Notes: generated by a model not told the origin, from the sequence alone. DNA of 64,000 nt from Gilvimarinus gilvus (GCF_030518155.1 NZ_JAULRU010000797.1:124001-188000), one strand, 5' to 3'. Positions 27,572 through 37,873 are shown, counted from the stretch's first letter. Numbers and translations are program-made.

Positions 27572-28551
27572 AAGCGTGAGAAAGCAACCAGGAAAGCCTT
27601 AGTGGTGATGAGCATATTGCCACTTGCCGCCTGCGGAGGAGGCTCCCGCGGAGAAGATTCAGGCAACACACAACCCCTTCCCACTTCGACTGGATCCTCC
27701 AGCAGCACCGAGACATCGAGTCAAAGCTCCTCGCCAAGTAGCGAAACATCTTCTTGCTCGAGCGAGCCCCCCCCTCGAACTCAAGCAGCTCGTCTTCAGT
27801 CATAATCCGCAGCTCATCAAGCAGTTAAGCGTCCGTAAGCTCTGACAGCTCGAGCAGTGCAAACACCAGTTCGAGCGAGTCGTCCACCTCCAGCGAACCA
27901 GTTTCAAGTGGCAGTGATTCATCTAGCTCGAGCAGTTCATCCAGTAGCAGCGAATCGTCCTCTAGCTCTAGTAGCTCGGCAGTAAACCTTGCGATTGTGC
28001 AGGGGCTAGCAACGGATGCCAATTCTGGCTCGATCACCGTTGCCTGGGACTCGGTATCAGATGCAACGGGGTACAACGTCTATTGGGCTCGCGAACCATA
28101 CATCAGCAGTGCCAATATTGGCTCCCACACTGGAGGAGATTGGAACGAAGGGGTCACCTCACCGCACACGATCTCAGGTTAGCGCGTTGGTACATTTTAT
28201 TTTTCAAGCTATGATTGCTGGTTCTTATCATCAATGGTGACACAGAAGTTTGCGCGTTCGGGCAGCAACTATTTTGTGACTGGGGTTATCTATAATGACA
28301 GCAACGGCAATAATTTCTATGACGTCGGCGAGGGATTAAATGGCGTGACCGTAGACGTAGACGGCACCAATACCAGCACCCTCAACACCGGCGCCTACAG
28401 CATCGCCAGGGGCAACGGTACCTATACGGTTACCGTCAGCGGTGCCAGCATCCCCGGCGGTAGCGTCTCGGATACGGTCACCATCAATAGCGCCAACCGA
28501 AAATTTGATGTCATTGTTAATGGTGCTGCAGCGACTGTTAACACGTGGTGA
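27572..28551 (+). pseudogene. Decayed serine-rich FN3/CAP-type lipoprotein gene
   Basis: Remains of one exported lipoprotein gene in several frames. The first frame (27572-27804) gives a signal-like ALVVMSILPLAACGGG followed by Ser-rich text; its natural start codon is not evident (GTG at 27602 is too late). At a run of eight C (27767-27774) the serine frame shifts: the +1 frame then gives NSSSSSSV, but has a stop TAA at 27826 before continuing as a long Ser tract and an FN3-like domain (ITVAWDSVSDATGYNVYWA). That frame ends with TAG at 28180. A further piece (28234-28551) reads MVTQKFARSGSNYFVTG then YDVGEGLNGVTVDVDG, which matches the part following the CAP/SCP domain in related proteins; the CAP domain itself is missing. 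Frameshift, stops and deletion mark it as dead. Confidence 0.7.
27767..27774 (+). repeat. Homopolymeric C8 tract inside the serine-linker pseudogene
   Basis: Eight consecutive C residues where the serine-rich reading frame breaks. One C more, or two less, would restore the frame downstream. Confidence 0.85.
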
Positions 28552-28570
28552 CACCTAACACAGACACACT

Positions 28571-30928
28571 TTAGCCAAACAGCGACATCTGCTGATCGGT
28601 AATGGCGCTCATTGAATCGTCGAAGAAATAAAGTATGGCATCCGCAACGGGTGCCAGTTGACGCTCCCGGTAATGATCGTAGTCGATAGGGCTTCGCCGG
28701 GCTTTAACAGGCTCAGCGCCCTGCGTGGTAATCACATAGTGAATCCAATCCCCACGCCTAATGGTTTCCCCGGTCCAGTCCCTCAGTTTACGTGCGGCCT
28801 GTACGTGGGGTGGAACATTTTTTTCATAATCATCGAGTCTACGGCGCAAACGCTTGCGATAGGTCAACAGCTTATCTACCTCACCGGTCATCAGCTTTTG
28901 GCACGTAGTCAGCACAAGCTCTCTATAAGGCCGATTAAGAAAAACATTTTCATACAGTTGAGTTTGAAACTCACGCGCCAGTGCCGTCCAGTCGCTGCGT
29001 ACTGACTCCAGGCCTTTAAAGACTATTGTATTACCAGATGGCTGAGAGATCATTCCGGCGTAACGTTTTTTGCTTCCCTCATCCGATCCCCGAATAGTCG
29101 GCATAAGAAACTTTCGGTAGTGAGTTTCAAATTCAATTTCCAGTGCACTATCGAGATTTAATTCCCTTTGCAGAGTTTCTTGCCACCACTGGTTTAGGCC
29201 AGCAGCCAATGTCTGACCGATCGCTTTGGCCTGTTTGTCCGTTAACGGAACGTCATCAACGGCCAGCCAGACAAACACTGAGTCGGTATCACCATATATG
29301 ACTTTATAATTCTGAGCTTCGATCCACTGTTTACTGCGCTGGATAATCTCGTGCCCACGCAACGTGATCGAACTGGCGACACGGGGATCGAAAAAGCGAC
29401 AGCCGTTCGAGCCCAGAACACCGTAGAACGAGTTCATAATAATTTTTATCGCGTAAGATAACGGCTGGTCATCCTCTTGCTTTGCCTTATCACGCGCCTG
29501 CCACAAGGTTTCGATCATACCTGGCAATATGGCGCGATTGCGATCGAACTCGGCACCGTTAAAACCGGGCACCGAAGCTTTGCGTTTGAACTCTTTGTGC
29601 TGAGTACTCCAGTATGCGCAAGGGTCAATAAAAAAAGTGCGGATAATACTGGGATACAGACTTTTAAAATCGAGAACTAAAACATGGTCATAAAGGCCGG
29701 GAGCCGAGTCCATTACATAGCCACCAGGGCTAATCACATCCGTACGCAACTCTCCTAGATTGGGCGCGACATAACCTTCTCTGTGTAGCCTTGGCAGATA
29801 GCTGTACTCAAACGCGGCCACCGACCCACCAACGCGATCGAGAAGCAAGCCTGTCAACTGGCTGCGCGCAATTGCAAACGCCAACAAATCTTTCTGCTTA
29901 AATATATCCCAAACCAATTCACAGTCTTTAATGTTGTATCGCGCGAGCTCGAGCTTATCTTGCTGAAATAAGCGGGTAATATCCTCACCGCGCCCGGCCC
30001 CATGCAGCAACTTACCCTCACCTAGCAGCTGCCCGGCAACAAAGTCCAAGCCAAAGGTCTCGAACTGATAATTTGCCGCCTTTAGCAAATCAATACCATC
30101 GAGCATTACCCGTCCCGGCACCGAAACAAACTTGCGTCCGCCCTCCCCCTTTTCCTCGCGCCAATGCATGCGTGCAGAGCCTCGAGCCAAATTTAAATTA
30201 AAGTTAAGGCGTTGAGCTATAGTGTGCAGCACCCACAAATCAAATTGAATGAGATTCCAACCTATTAAGCCGTCTGGATCTTCAGCTTGTAGCCAGCCAA
30301 GAAAAGCCCGAAGGCATTCTGTCTCACTGGCACAGAGAATAACTCGAACACCAGCTCGCAAAACATGTTCCGTATTGTAAGACGCCACAATAAATACACA
30401 TTGGGTGTGCTCGGACCAGACGCCGATCGAGTACAGTTGCGCTGCGTCCATTGAGGTTTCAATATCAACCGAAGCCAAGCGCAGTGAGGGGCGGTATTGT
30501 GCAGGGGCCAACGGCGGGTTGATCAATACCGACGCATGTGGCGTATCGGTATAAACCTGGGCTGCGGCGGTAATGAAGCGCTCCATTAAAAACCGCTCGG
30601 GGGGGCGTATATCGGCTTCCCAACAGGGGATCGCATGGGATGTCAGGCGTTTCTCAGCCTCTCGGGCCAGCGCCATTTTACGAAAATATAACGCAACGAC
30701 CTTTTTACATTCGCGGGTTTGCAAGGCCACTGTATTGAGCCGCCAGCCGTTTATACCGGCTAAATGCTGGCGCGCTTGGGCTGCCCTACTCTCAGGTATA
30801 AAAAAAACGGCCTCTTGCGCGGTATGGCGTGTTTGCAGCGGGCCATGATCTGTGGACCACCACAGCTCCAACTCCAAACCCTGGTGCGTATCTCGCCAAC
30901 CGCGAGTCAACAAAAACGCGTTACGCAC
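28571..30928 (-). CDS. polB: DNA polymerase II
   Basis: A 785-residue family B polymerase with 3'-5' exonuclease, used in replication restart and lesion bypass. The exonuclease domain shows SVDIETSMDAAQLYS (Exo I, D-x-E), GWNLIQFDLWVL (Exo II) and YNIKDCELVW (Exo III). Polymerase motifs are LDFKSLYPSIIRTF (motif A), IIMNSFYGVLGS (motif B) and YGDTDSVFVW (motif C). Length fits E. coli Pol II (783). It starts 12 bases after the DUF2333 gene on the same strand. No LexA site was found in that short gap. Confidence 0.95.
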   Translation of the reverse strand: MRNAFLLTRGWRDTHQGLELELWWSTDHGPLQTRHTAQEAVFFIPESRAAQARQHLAGINGWRLNTVALQTRECKKVVALYFRKMALAREAEKRLTSHAIPCWEADIRPPERFLMERFITAAAQVYTDTPHASVLINPPLAPAQYRPSLRLASVDIETSMDAAQLYSIGVWSEHTQCVFIVASYNTEHVLRAGVRVILCASETECLRAFLGWLQAEDPDGLIGWNLIQFDLWVLHTIAQRLNFNLNLARGSARMHWREEKGEGGRKFVSVPGRVMLDGIDLLKAANYQFETFGLDFVAGQLLGEGKLLHGAGRGEDITRLFQQDKLELARYNIKDCELVWDIFKQKDLLAFAIARSQLTGLLLDRVGGSVAAFEYSYLPRLHREGYVAPNLGELRTDVISPGGYVMDSAPGLYDHVLVLDFKSLYPSIIRTFFIDPCAYWSTQHKEFKRKASVPGFNGAEFDRNRAILPGMIETLWQARDKAKQEDDQPLSYAIKIIMNSFYGVLGSNGCRFFDPRVASSITLRGHEIIQRSKQWIEAQNYKVIYGDTDSVFVWLAVDDVPLTDKQAKAIGQTLAAGLNQWWQETLQRELNLDSALEIEFETHYRKFLMPTIRGSDEGSKKRYAGMISQPSGNTIVFKGLESVRSDWTALAREFQTQLYENVFLNRPYRELVLTTCQKLMTGEVDKLLTYRKRLRRRLDDYEKNVPPHVQAARKLRDWTGETIRRGDWIHYVITTQGAEPVKARRSPIDYDHYRERQLAPVADAILYFFDDSMSAITDQQMSLFG

Positions 30929-30940
30929 TCATACCTCAAA

Positions 30941-32008
30941 CTAGCCCTGCGCGAGCAATTCGCGCAAATCAATAATGGCCGCGTTGGCACGCGAGATATA
31001 AGAAGCCATAACCAGCGAATGATTTGCCAACACTCCAAAACCACTGCCATTTAAAATCATTGGGCTATAAATCCGATGCTGAGTAGCTTCCAGTTCACGA
31101 ATAATTTGGCGCAAGCTAATCAGGGCATTTTTCTTTTGCAACACATCAGCAAAATCATGCTCAACCGCCCGCAAAAAGTGAATCAATGCCCAGGCCGAGC
31201 CTCTGGCCTCAAAGTATATATCGTCTATTTCCAGCCATGGAGTTTTTACAAACCCTTCTCCGGGGGTTGGCGTCGCTTGGCTGGCACCGGCCTCTCCGGC
31301 TAAATCCGTATTGATGCGTTGTTGGCCAACACTGGCACTCAAACGCTGGGATAAATTACCCAGACGCGTTTCTACGGTCGCCAACCAGTAGCGCAAATTA
31401 TCCGCTCGGGCGTAGAATTGCGCGTCTTTTTCGGCGGGGTCTGCCAACCGTTGCAAGTAGTTATTGAGGTGTTTTACGCCTTCACTGTACTGGCGCTCGG
31501 TGGGGGGGAATAACCAGCTGTCATTATTAAAATTAAAGCGCGACTCGGCCGTAGCTAAGTCTTTATCTTCCAGCGACTGCGATTGCGATCGACTAAACGC
31601 TTCACGCATAGCCTTGCTCATATCCCGGACTTGAATAATCACTCCATATTCCCAGTTGGGCATATTATCCAGCCACAAACTCGGCGGCGTAACATCATTA
31701 CTTAAATAGCCACCGGGTTTTTGCAACAGGGTATCGGCAACGGTTATCAGGCTAACGGTGGTCGCAGCACCGACCACCGTTGTGCGATCCTGGCTCGCCA
31801 GTATCGCCTCTGTGCGCGCTGCAACATTAAACAAAGATGGCGTAAAGCTCCAGTAACAGCCAAGAACAATCAACAACACGAGCAGCAGTACAATCGGCAA
31901 TGGCAACCAGCGCCAGAGCGACGCCTCACCGCTCGCTTCGCCCGACTCAGCGGCCGACTTACGAACAGTGAGTTTCTGCCATTGCCGCCTAATACTTTCC
32001 ATCGCCAT
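30941..32008 (-). CDS. DUF2333 family membrane protein
   Basis: A 355-residue protein with one N-terminal membrane helix (LPIVLLLVLLIVLGCYWSF, about 36-55) and a large periplasmic domain. The sequence has the DUF2333 pattern: a conserved GGYLSNDVTPPSLWLDNMPNWEYG (about 98-121) then RDMSKAMREAFSRSQSQS and FNFNNDSWLFPPTERQY. The family function is unknown and is common in marine gammaproteobacteria. It precedes polB by 12 bases. Confidence 0.85.
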   Translation of the reverse strand: MAMESIRRQWQKLTVRKSAAESGEASGEASLWRWLPLPIVLLLVLLIVLGCYWSFTPSLFNVAARTEAILASQDRTTVVGAATTVSLITVADTLLQKPGGYLSNDVTPPSLWLDNMPNWEYGVIIQVRDMSKAMREAFSRSQSQSLEDKDLATAESRFNFNNDSWLFPPTERQYSEGVKHLNNYLQRLADPAEKDAQFYARADNLRYWLATVETRLGNLSQRLSASVGQQRINTDLAGEAGASQATPTPGEGFVKTPWLEIDDIYFEARGSAWALIHFLRAVEHDFADVLQKKNALISLRQIIRELEATQHRIYSPMILNGSGFGVLANHSLVMASYISRANAAIIDLRELLAQG

Positions 32009-32036
32009 AAGACCCCCTTAGGTCTGTAAACTCTGA

Positions 32037-32489
32037 TTAATGATGATGCTGATGATCGTCACCATCAAAAATACTTTGCACTGGTAGTTTAATGATTTGC
32101 ACAGAGTCATCACTGTAGGTAAGTTGCAACTCGACGTGCTGGCCGCTGCGCACGGCCGGATTAAGATCAAACAGCATCATATGCCACCCCCCTGGCGCCA
32201 ACGTCACCGTCTGTCGGCTCGGCAAGGGTAATGCATCTTCACGACGCATTTTCATCACCCCATCACTATGGGTGTGCGAATGAATCTCTACTTTAGACGC
32301 GCAGGAGCACGATACCGATGCAAGTGTCAGCGACTCCCCTTCATTCTGCAGTACCATAAAGGCCGCAGCCCTAGTTTGCCCCGGCACCGGTAATTGCACG
32401 TATCCGTCGCTCACGGAAACCGATTCGCTCCCAACTGCCGTCATCGACCAGCAGCAAACCACCCATAAAAGTAAACGAACATATTTCAA
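32037..32489 (-). CDS. PCu(A)C periplasmic copper chaperone
   Basis: A 150-residue periplasmic protein with a signal peptide (KYVRLLLWVVCCWSMTAVGS). The copper motif H-x10-M-x21-H-x-M is exact: H70, M81, H103 and M105. The protein ends in a His-rich tail (DDHQHHH) that may add metal-binding capacity. PCu(A)C proteins deliver Cu(I) to cytochrome oxidase. TTG at 32489 is chosen because GAAGGAG lies at the right spacing and gives a clean signal peptide; a GTG at 32513 overlaps the preceding gene by 4 bases. It follows the TPR lipoprotein gene. Confidence 0.85.
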   Translation of the reverse strand: MKYVRLLLWVVCCWSMTAVGSESVSVSDGYVQLPVPGQTRAAAFMVLQNEGESLTLASVSCSCASKVEIHSHTHSDGVMKMRREDALPLPSRQTVTLAPGGWHMMLFDLNPAVRSGQHVELQLTYSDDSVQIIKLPVQSIFDGDDHQHHH

Positions 32490-32509
32490 AAAGTACTCTC
32501 CTTCGGCAA

Positions 32510-33211
32510 TCACAACGGCGGCAACAGCTCAATTCGGGCAGGTGAGCCCACTTGTATGTCCCCACGCAATAAATAACCCGGTACCGCCTTGCGCATAGTT
32601 TGGTACAGCCAGCGCCCTTGTGCATCCGTAGCAGCTACAATCAAAACCATATGATTGTTCGCGCGCGCAGACTGCGCTAACTCTGCGAGCTGCTGTTTCA
32701 CCTCATCACTGCGGCTGTTGAGCAATGCCCGATCTAATATATATGCATTCTCCGCCTCCGGGCGAGGCTCAGGTTTCGCCAGTGACTCTCTTTGCTGCGC
32801 CACCAATGTCTGTACTGCAGTGTCATCGGGCATAATTTGCGACGCTCGATTGAGGTACATTTGAGCGTCATCAAAGTAGCTGCGTTGAGCGGCGTTTCGC
32901 GCCATGTCCAAATATCGCAACACGATTGCCTGAAGCCCCAAAACCGCCTCGGCGTTGTCAGGGTCCATTATAAGAACCGACGCATAACGATCATAGGCAT
33001 TGTCATAACCGGGTTTTAATAACCTATCCCGAGCAAGCGCACGCTCTGCGGCGAACAGCAATTGTTGAATATGTCGGTTGCGTTTTTCCTGTGCGCTTAG
33101 TTCGGGCTCGACCACAACCGCTTCGGCCGTGGTCGGTTTGGGCTCTGTCGTTGTGCACCCAACCAAACACCCAGCCAACAACACCCCAAGAAGCCAGTAC
33201 TTACTCACCAC
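32510..33211 (-). CDS. TPR-type lipoprotein
   Basis: A 233-residue lipoprotein: signal MVSKYWLLGVLLAGCLVGC (lipobox LVGC), then a disordered stretch TTTEPKPTTAEAVVVEPE. Helical repeats follow (about 40-130; ERALARDRLLKPGYDNAYDRYASVLIMDPDNAEAVLGL, ARNAAQRSYFDDAQMYLNRASQIMPDD), typical of tetratricopeptide-like units. The C-terminal part is alpha/beta with VLIVAATDAQGRWLY. Specific role unknown. It shares a stop/start overlap region with the copper chaperone gene, so the two are likely co-expressed. Confidence 0.75.
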   Translation of the reverse strand: MVSKYWLLGVLLAGCLVGCTTTEPKPTTAEAVVVEPELSAQEKRNRHIQQLLFAAERALARDRLLKPGYDNAYDRYASVLIMDPDNAEAVLGLQAIVLRYLDMARNAAQRSYFDDAQMYLNRASQIMPDDTAVQTLVAQQRESLAKPEPRPEAENAYILDRALLNSRSDEVKQQLAELAQSARANNHMVLIVAATDAQGRWLYQTMRKAVPGYLLRGDIQVGSPARIELLPPL

Positions 33212-33393
33212 AATGTCCCACCACCTATAATCAAAATCAACGACAAGTTTATCGTGTTCGCGAAAGCTAGGGCAATCGAACCCACAGCGGGAACCATAGT
33301 ACCGTTAATAGTGTCCCAACGGTGGCTAAAGCATTTGTAAAGCCAGGCATATGCCGCCAAAATACGTTATCCACTCATCAATGTTGAAACCCC

Positions 33394-35166
33394 ATGCGCA
33401 AAATACCCGGCCTTGGCCTGATACTGCTACTTGCCCTCTGCTTTCAGCCGTTATCAGCTGCGGCCACTGAAACACTCCTTATGGCGCCGAGTAGCAACGG
33501 TGAATCATCTCCTGCACTGGGTGTAGGGCTCGACAAGACAGATGAGAATGAAGAGTTTTTACCTGTCGCCGAAGCGTACCTGTTATCTGCTTGGGTCAGA
33601 GACAATGAGCTTGTCATTCACTGGGACATCGAGCCTGGCTATTACCTATACCAGGAGCAATTTAAACTATCTCTGGGCGATGGCAGCGCACTGGAGCCAA
33701 CCTTCTCCAGCAGTGTCGATAAATTCGATGAATATTTCGAAAAAAATATGGCGGTCCACTACACCACTGCCACCCTAACTCTGCCGCTGAAAGCAACAGC
33801 GCAACCGTTCGCACTGAAGGTGCGGTCACAGGGGTGCGCCGAAGCAGGTCTTTGCTATCCGCCACACGACGAGTACTTGGCAATCAACCCCGCCCAGGGT
33901 GTGGCCGAGATAATAGAAAAGCAAGACTTTACATCGGCATCATTGTCCACAACGGCAAACGCAGATGAGCGTTTGTTCGTTACCGTCTTGTTGTTCGCCT
34001 TGCTGGGCGGTGCGATATTGAACCTAATGCCCTGTGTGTTTCCAGTTCTATCGATAAAGGTGCTGAGCTTAGCCGGTGCCGACCGCTCTCGCCTGGCGTT
34101 GCACGGCTGGGCTTATACGCTTGGCATCGTGTTAAGCTTCACCGGTTTTGCGGTAGCCTTGTTAGCGGCTAAAGCGGGCGGAGAAGCCATTGGCTGGGGC
34201 TTTCAATTGCAGTCACCCCTGCTGGTAGCCAGCCTGGCATACCTCTTTCTAGTTATGGGACTGCTGTTGTCGGGCGTACTCAATATTGGCGGCAACTGGA
34301 TGGGTCTCGGGCAACGCTTTACTGAATCGGGAGGGCTGACCAGTTCATTTTTCACGGGAGTACTGGCCGCCGTTGTTGCCAGCCCCTGCACCGCTCCTTT
34401 TATGGGTGTGGCCCTGGGGTATGCGCTGACTCAGCCAGCCGCCGTGGCGTTAACTGTGTTTGTGGCTCTGGGGTTTGGCATGGCATTGCCGCTGTTACTG
34501 CTGTGTTATTTCCCCTACCTGATTCGCCATCTACCCCGCCCAGGGCATTGGATGGACGTACTAAAGCAAGCTCTCGCATTCCCACTATACCTCACTGCGA
34601 TTTGGCTGGTATGGGTACTGGGCCGCCAGCTAGGCAGCGACGCGGTCGCCATATTGTTACTGGGTCTAATCTCTTTTGCATTCGGCCTGTGGTTGCGCCA
34701 GCACCGCCCCGCCCACAGAGTCGCACGCGGCGCCCTGCAATTATCGTCTCTCGCAGCGCTAATTGCGGCAATAGCTATTCCGTTTGTAGGCCTGACAAGC
34801 TCCTCAGAGCCTTCGCGCTGGCAACCCTACAGCGATGAACTGCTGCAACAATTGCGCGACGACAACCAGCCCGTGTTTGTCAATTTTACCGCCGACTGGT
34901 GTATAACCTGCCTTGCCAACGAGCGCGTCACCCTTAGCACCCGAGAAGTAGAAGAGGCATTTGACCGACTCGACATTGCCACGCTAAAGGGCGACTGGAC
35001 CAACCGTGATTCGAAAATCACCCAAGTACTCGAATCCTATGGCCGCAGCGGTGTTCCATTATACTTGTGGTTTGCACCGAACCAATCTGGCCCGGGCAAA
35101 ATTCTTCCGCAAATACTGCGCAAGGAGCATCTAAAAGAAATATTCTCTCAACTTGAAGACAATTAG
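33394..35166 (+). CDS. dsbD: Thiol:disulfide interchange protein DsbD
   Basis: A 590-residue inner-membrane reductant transporter passing electrons from thioredoxin to periplasmic DsbC/DsbG and cytochrome c maturation. After a signal peptide (GLILLLALCFQPLSAAA), the N-terminal domain has C148 and C154 (GCAEAGLCYPP). The membrane domain carries C214 (NLMPCVFP) and C332 (SPCTAPF). The C-terminal thioredoxin-like domain has C503-I-T-C506 (ADWCITCLAN). All three redox pairs are intact. It is divergent from the TPR lipoprotein and precedes aroQ. Confidence 0.95.
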   Translation: MRKIPGLGLILLLALCFQPLSAAATETLLMAPSSNGESSPALGVGLDKTDENEEFLPVAEAYLLSAWVRDNELVIHWDIEPGYYLYQEQFKLSLGDGSALEPTFSSSVDKFDEYFEKNMAVHYTTATLTLPLKATAQPFALKVRSQGCAEAGLCYPPHDEYLAINPAQGVAEIIEKQDFTSASLSTTANADERLFVTVLLFALLGGAILNLMPCVFPVLSIKVLSLAGADRSRLALHGWAYTLGIVLSFTGFAVALLAAKAGGEAIGWGFQLQSPLLVASLAYLFLVMGLLLSGVLNIGGNWMGLGQRFTESGGLTSSFFTGVLAAVVASPCTAPFMGVALGYALTQPAAVALTVFVALGFGMALPLLLLCYFPYLIRHLPRPGHWMDVLKQALAFPLYLTAIWLVWVLGRQLGSDAVAILLLGLISFAFGLWLRQHRPAHRVARGALQLSSLAALIAAIAIPFVGLTSSSEPSRWQPYSDELLQQLRDDNQPVFVNFTADWCITCLANERVTLSTREVEEAFDRLDIATLKGDWTNRDSKITQVLESYGRSGVPLYLWFAPNQSGPGKILPQILRKEHLKEIFSQLEDN

Positions 35167-35486
35167 TCACACTTTCTTCGAATTTATCACCTTAATTAAC
35201 CAATTTCTCCAACTTTGATACTAAGATGTAGAGAATAAGACGGATTCTGGCTCGAACGTGCAGGAATGAAGCGCCTCAAATCTCAATCTTGCGGCACACT
35301 TAAGACAAAAAGTATTCAAACGGTCGCTAACGTGTTGACATTGTCGGCGAATTAGAGAAAAAGGCCGCTTTTGCATGGACAGAGCCTTTATTTTACGGCA
35401 CACTCGCGGCCTGAGCCTCAAATAAAGTGGGCGGCGAGCCTCCAAAGGCATCAAATTCACTCGGTGAACACTCAAGGGAGTCAAGC
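35167..35486 (+). other. Intergenic region between dsbD and aroQ
   Basis: A 320-base spacer with no convincing gene. A consensus -35 hexamer TTGACA occurs at 35335-35340 but no good -10 box follows at the right distance. The aroQ-accB-accC promoter is expected here. An open frame on the minus strand (35221-35517) has no recognisable character and is treated as spurious. Confidence 0.5.
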
Positions 35487-35927
35487 ATGGCGAGCATTCT
35501 GGTGCTGCACGGCCCAAACCTAAACTTGCTGGGTACCCGTGAACCCGGCCATTATGGTGCCAATACTCTTGAAGATATAAATGCCACCCTGACCGAGCAA
35601 TGTCACCGCTTTGGGCACCACTGTATGAGCCTGCAAAGCAACGCAGAGTACGAGCTTATAGAGCGTATTCACGAAGCTCGCTCCGAAGGCGTTGACTTTA
35701 TAATTTTCAATCCCGCAGCTTTCACCCACACCAGTGTCGCGCTGCGCGATGCACTGCTAGCCGTTGCCATACCGTTTATTGAGGTGCATCTATCCAATGT
35801 CTATAAACGCGAAGCGTTTCGGCATACGTCTTACTTTTCTGATATTGCCGAGGGCGTCATTTGCGGCCTCGGCGCTGAGGGCTATCAACTGGCATTAACC
35901 GCTGCCATGTCGCGCCTAGAAAACTAA
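35487..35927 (+). CDS. aroQ: Type II 3-dehydroquinate dehydratase
   Basis: A 146-residue dodecameric enzyme converting 3-dehydroquinate to 3-dehydroshikimate. The N-terminus [17 protein letters not shown] holds the catalytic Arg and Tyr loop; [20 protein letters not shown] and [18 protein letters not shown] carry the active-site Asn, His and Arg. The ATG at 35487 is supported by AAGGGAG. The frame extends to 35427 without family sequence. AroQ-accB-accC is a widespread gene order. Confidence 0.95.
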   Translation: MASILVLHGPNLNLLGTREPGHYGANTLEDINATLTEQCHRFGHHCMSLQSNAEYELIERIHEARSEGVDFIIFNPAAFTHTSVALRDALLAVAIPFIEVHLSNVYKREAFRHTSYFSDIAEGVICGLGAEGYQLALTAAMSRLEN

Positions 35928-35969
35928 ACCAACTACATTAAAGTGACACCCGAAAAAAGAGAGGGTCCA

Positions 35970-36428
35970 ATGGACATTCGTAAAATTAAAAAACTGATCG
36001 AACTTCTTGAAGAATCCGATATCGGCGAACTGGAAATTAAAGAAGGCGAAGAGAGTGTGCGCATCAGTCGCAACTCTGGCAACGTCGCAATAAGCGCGCC
36101 GCCTGTCTACGCACCAGCTCCGGCTCCCGCACCAGCTCCGGCTCCTGCTGCCGAGCCTGCCGCCGAGCCCAGCAGCGAAGCCGCCGCACCGTCGGGCCAC
36201 TTGGTGAAATCACCCATGGTCGGCACCTTTTACCGCTCACCAAGCCCGGGCTCACCAACCTTTGTTGAAGTTGGCAAGCACGTCAAAGCGGGTGATGTTA
36301 TCTGCATCGTTGAAGCCATGAAAATGATGAACCAAATCGAGGCGGACAAATCCGGCGTTATCGAAGCCATTTTGGTAGAAGACGGCGAGCCTGTGGAATT
36401 CGACCAACCTCTGGTAACCATCGTCTAA
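35970..36428 (+). CDS. accB: Biotin carboxyl carrier protein of acetyl-CoA carboxylase
   Basis: A 152-residue carrier. The N-terminal dimerisation part ([26 protein letters not shown]) leads to an Ala/Pro hinge ([15 protein letters not shown], about 50-70) and a biotinyl domain with the biotinylated lysine K118 in EAMKMMNQ. Start at 35970 is supported by AGAGAGGG. The alanine-proline hinge produces spurious open frames on the other strand. Partner accC follows 57 bases later. Confidence 0.95.
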   Translation: MDIRKIKKLIELLEESDIGELEIKEGEESVRISRNSGNVAISAPPVYAPAPAPAPAPAPAAEPAAEPSSEAAAPSGHLVKSPMVGTFYRSPSPGSPTFVEVGKHVKAGDVICIVEAMKMMNQIEADKSGVIEAILVEDGEPVEFDQPLVTIV

Positions 36429-36485
36429 GCACTTAACCGCTCCTAACAACTATATAAGTGCCGAGAGATTTCGAGGAATTGGTTT

Positions 36486-37829
36486 ATGTTTGAAAAAATT
36501 CTGATCGCAAACCGGGGCGAAATAGCGCTTCGTATTTTGCGCGCCTGTAAAGAGATGGGCATCAAAACAGTGGCGGTGCACTCTCAGGTCGACCGCGACC
36601 TGAAACACGTGCGTCTGGCAGACGAATCTGTGTGCATAGGGCCAAACCCTTCACCGCAGAGCTACCTTAACATCCCCGCCATTATCAGCGCGATGGAAGT
36701 AACCGACTCGGTTGCCGTCCACCCAGGTTACGGCTTCTTAGCCGAAAATGCCGACTTTGCCGAGCAAGTGCAAAAAAGTGGATTTGTTTTTATCGGCCCA
36801 GACCCACACGTAATTCGCACCATGGGCGACAAGGTCGCCGCGATTGCCGCTATGAAACTAGCTGGCGTGCCTACGGTACCGGGCTCGGACGGGCCGCTGC
36901 CTACCGACGACCGCGAAAAATGTCAGGACATTGCGCGGCGCGTCGGATACCCGATTATTATTAAAGCGGCCGCCGGCGGTGGTGGTCGGGGTATGCGAGT
37001 TGTCCACACCGAAGCGTCACTCATGAGCTCAATCCATATCACGCAAAGCGAAGCCAAGGGCGCGTTCGGTGACGATACAGTGTACATGGAGAAATTCCTG
37101 CAAAATCCACGTCACGTGGAAATTCAGGTACTGTCCGACGGTCAGGGCAACGCCATCCATTTAGGTGACCGAGACTGCTCATTGCAGCGTCGCCACCAAA
37201 AAGTTTTGGAAGAGGCTCCGGCGCCGGGCATTCCCGAAGATGTACGCCAATCTACAGCACAGGCCTGCGTACAGGCTTGCATTGATATCGGCTATAAAGG
37301 GGCGGGCACATTTGAATTTTTGTACGAAAACGGCGGCTTTTACTTTATTGAGATGAACACCCGGGTTCAGGTTGAGCATCCGGTTTCCGAAATGGTGACT
37401 GGCGTTGATATCATTAAAGAGCAAATTCGCGTTTGCGCCGGCGAGAAACTGTCTCTCACCCAAGACGACATTGTGATTCGCGGCCACTCTTTTGAGTGTC
37501 GTATCAACGCTGAAGACCCAAAGACGTTTATGCCCTGCCCTGGCACCATCAAAAACTTCCACCCTCCCGGCGGGTTCGGTGTTCGCGTCGACTCACACCT
37601 GTACAGCGGCTACACCGTACCGCCAAACTATGATTCTATGATCGCCAAGATCATCACCCATGGTGAAGACAGGGAAATTGCCTTAAACCGAATGCGTAAC
37701 GCCCTGGATGAAACCATCATCGACGGCATTCGTACCAATATACCTTTACAGCAGCGGCTGGTCCGAGACACCGCCTTCCGTGAAGGTGGTGTAAACATTC
37801 ACTACCTTGAAAAGAAGCTGGAAAGCTAA
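36486..37829 (+). CDS. accC: Biotin carboxylase subunit of acetyl-CoA carboxylase
   Basis: A 447-residue ATP-grasp enzyme that carboxylates the biotin of AccB. Family signatures: [14 protein letters not shown] at the N-terminus, [22 protein letters not shown] (glycine-rich ATP loop), [14 protein letters not shown] (active site) and SYDSMIAKI-like NYDSMIAKI. The ribosome-binding site is GAGGAATT. Length equals the family norm. Confidence 0.97.
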   Translation: MFEKILIANRGEIALRILRACKEMGIKTVAVHSQVDRDLKHVRLADESVCIGPNPSPQSYLNIPAIISAMEVTDSVAVHPGYGFLAENADFAEQVQKSGFVFIGPDPHVIRTMGDKVAAIAAMKLAGVPTVPGSDGPLPTDDREKCQDIARRVGYPIIIKAAAGGGGRGMRVVHTEASLMSSIHITQSEAKGAFGDDTVYMEKFLQNPRHVEIQVLSDGQGNAIHLGDRDCSLQRRHQKVLEEAPAPGIPEDVRQSTAQACVQACIDIGYKGAGTFEFLYENGGFYFIEMNTRVQVEHPVSEMVTGVDIIKEQIRVCAGEKLSLTQDDIVIRGHSFECRINAEDPKTFMPCPGTIKNFHPPGGFGVRVDSHLYSGYTVPPNYDSMIAKIITHGEDREIALNRMRNALDETIIDGIRTNIPLQQRLVRDTAFREGGVNIHYLEKKLES

Positions 37830-37834
37830 CCCTG

Positions 37835-37855
37835 AGCCCGGCTTATCGCCGGGCT
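37835..37855 (+). other. Hairpin between accC and prmA
   Basis: A perfect 8-bp stem AGCCCGGC/GCCGGGCT with loop TTATC. It has no T-run, so it is more likely an mRNA-stabilising or attenuating structure than a full terminator. Confidence 0.45.
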
Positions 37856-37873
37856 ATCAGTAAGCAATATTCT

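Noticed and set aside
27605-28000. Repeated serine codons resembling a short tandem repeat or CRISPR-like array
   Set aside because: The units are irregular AGC/TCN codons with no constant spacer length; they encode serine linkers.
35221-35517. 98-codon minus-strand frame in the dsbD-aroQ spacer
   Set aside because: No ribosome-binding site, Cys/Arg/Leu-rich random composition, and it overlaps the aroQ start.
36064-36258. Minus-strand frame opposite the accB hinge
   Set aside because: It is the shadow of the alanine-proline repeat.
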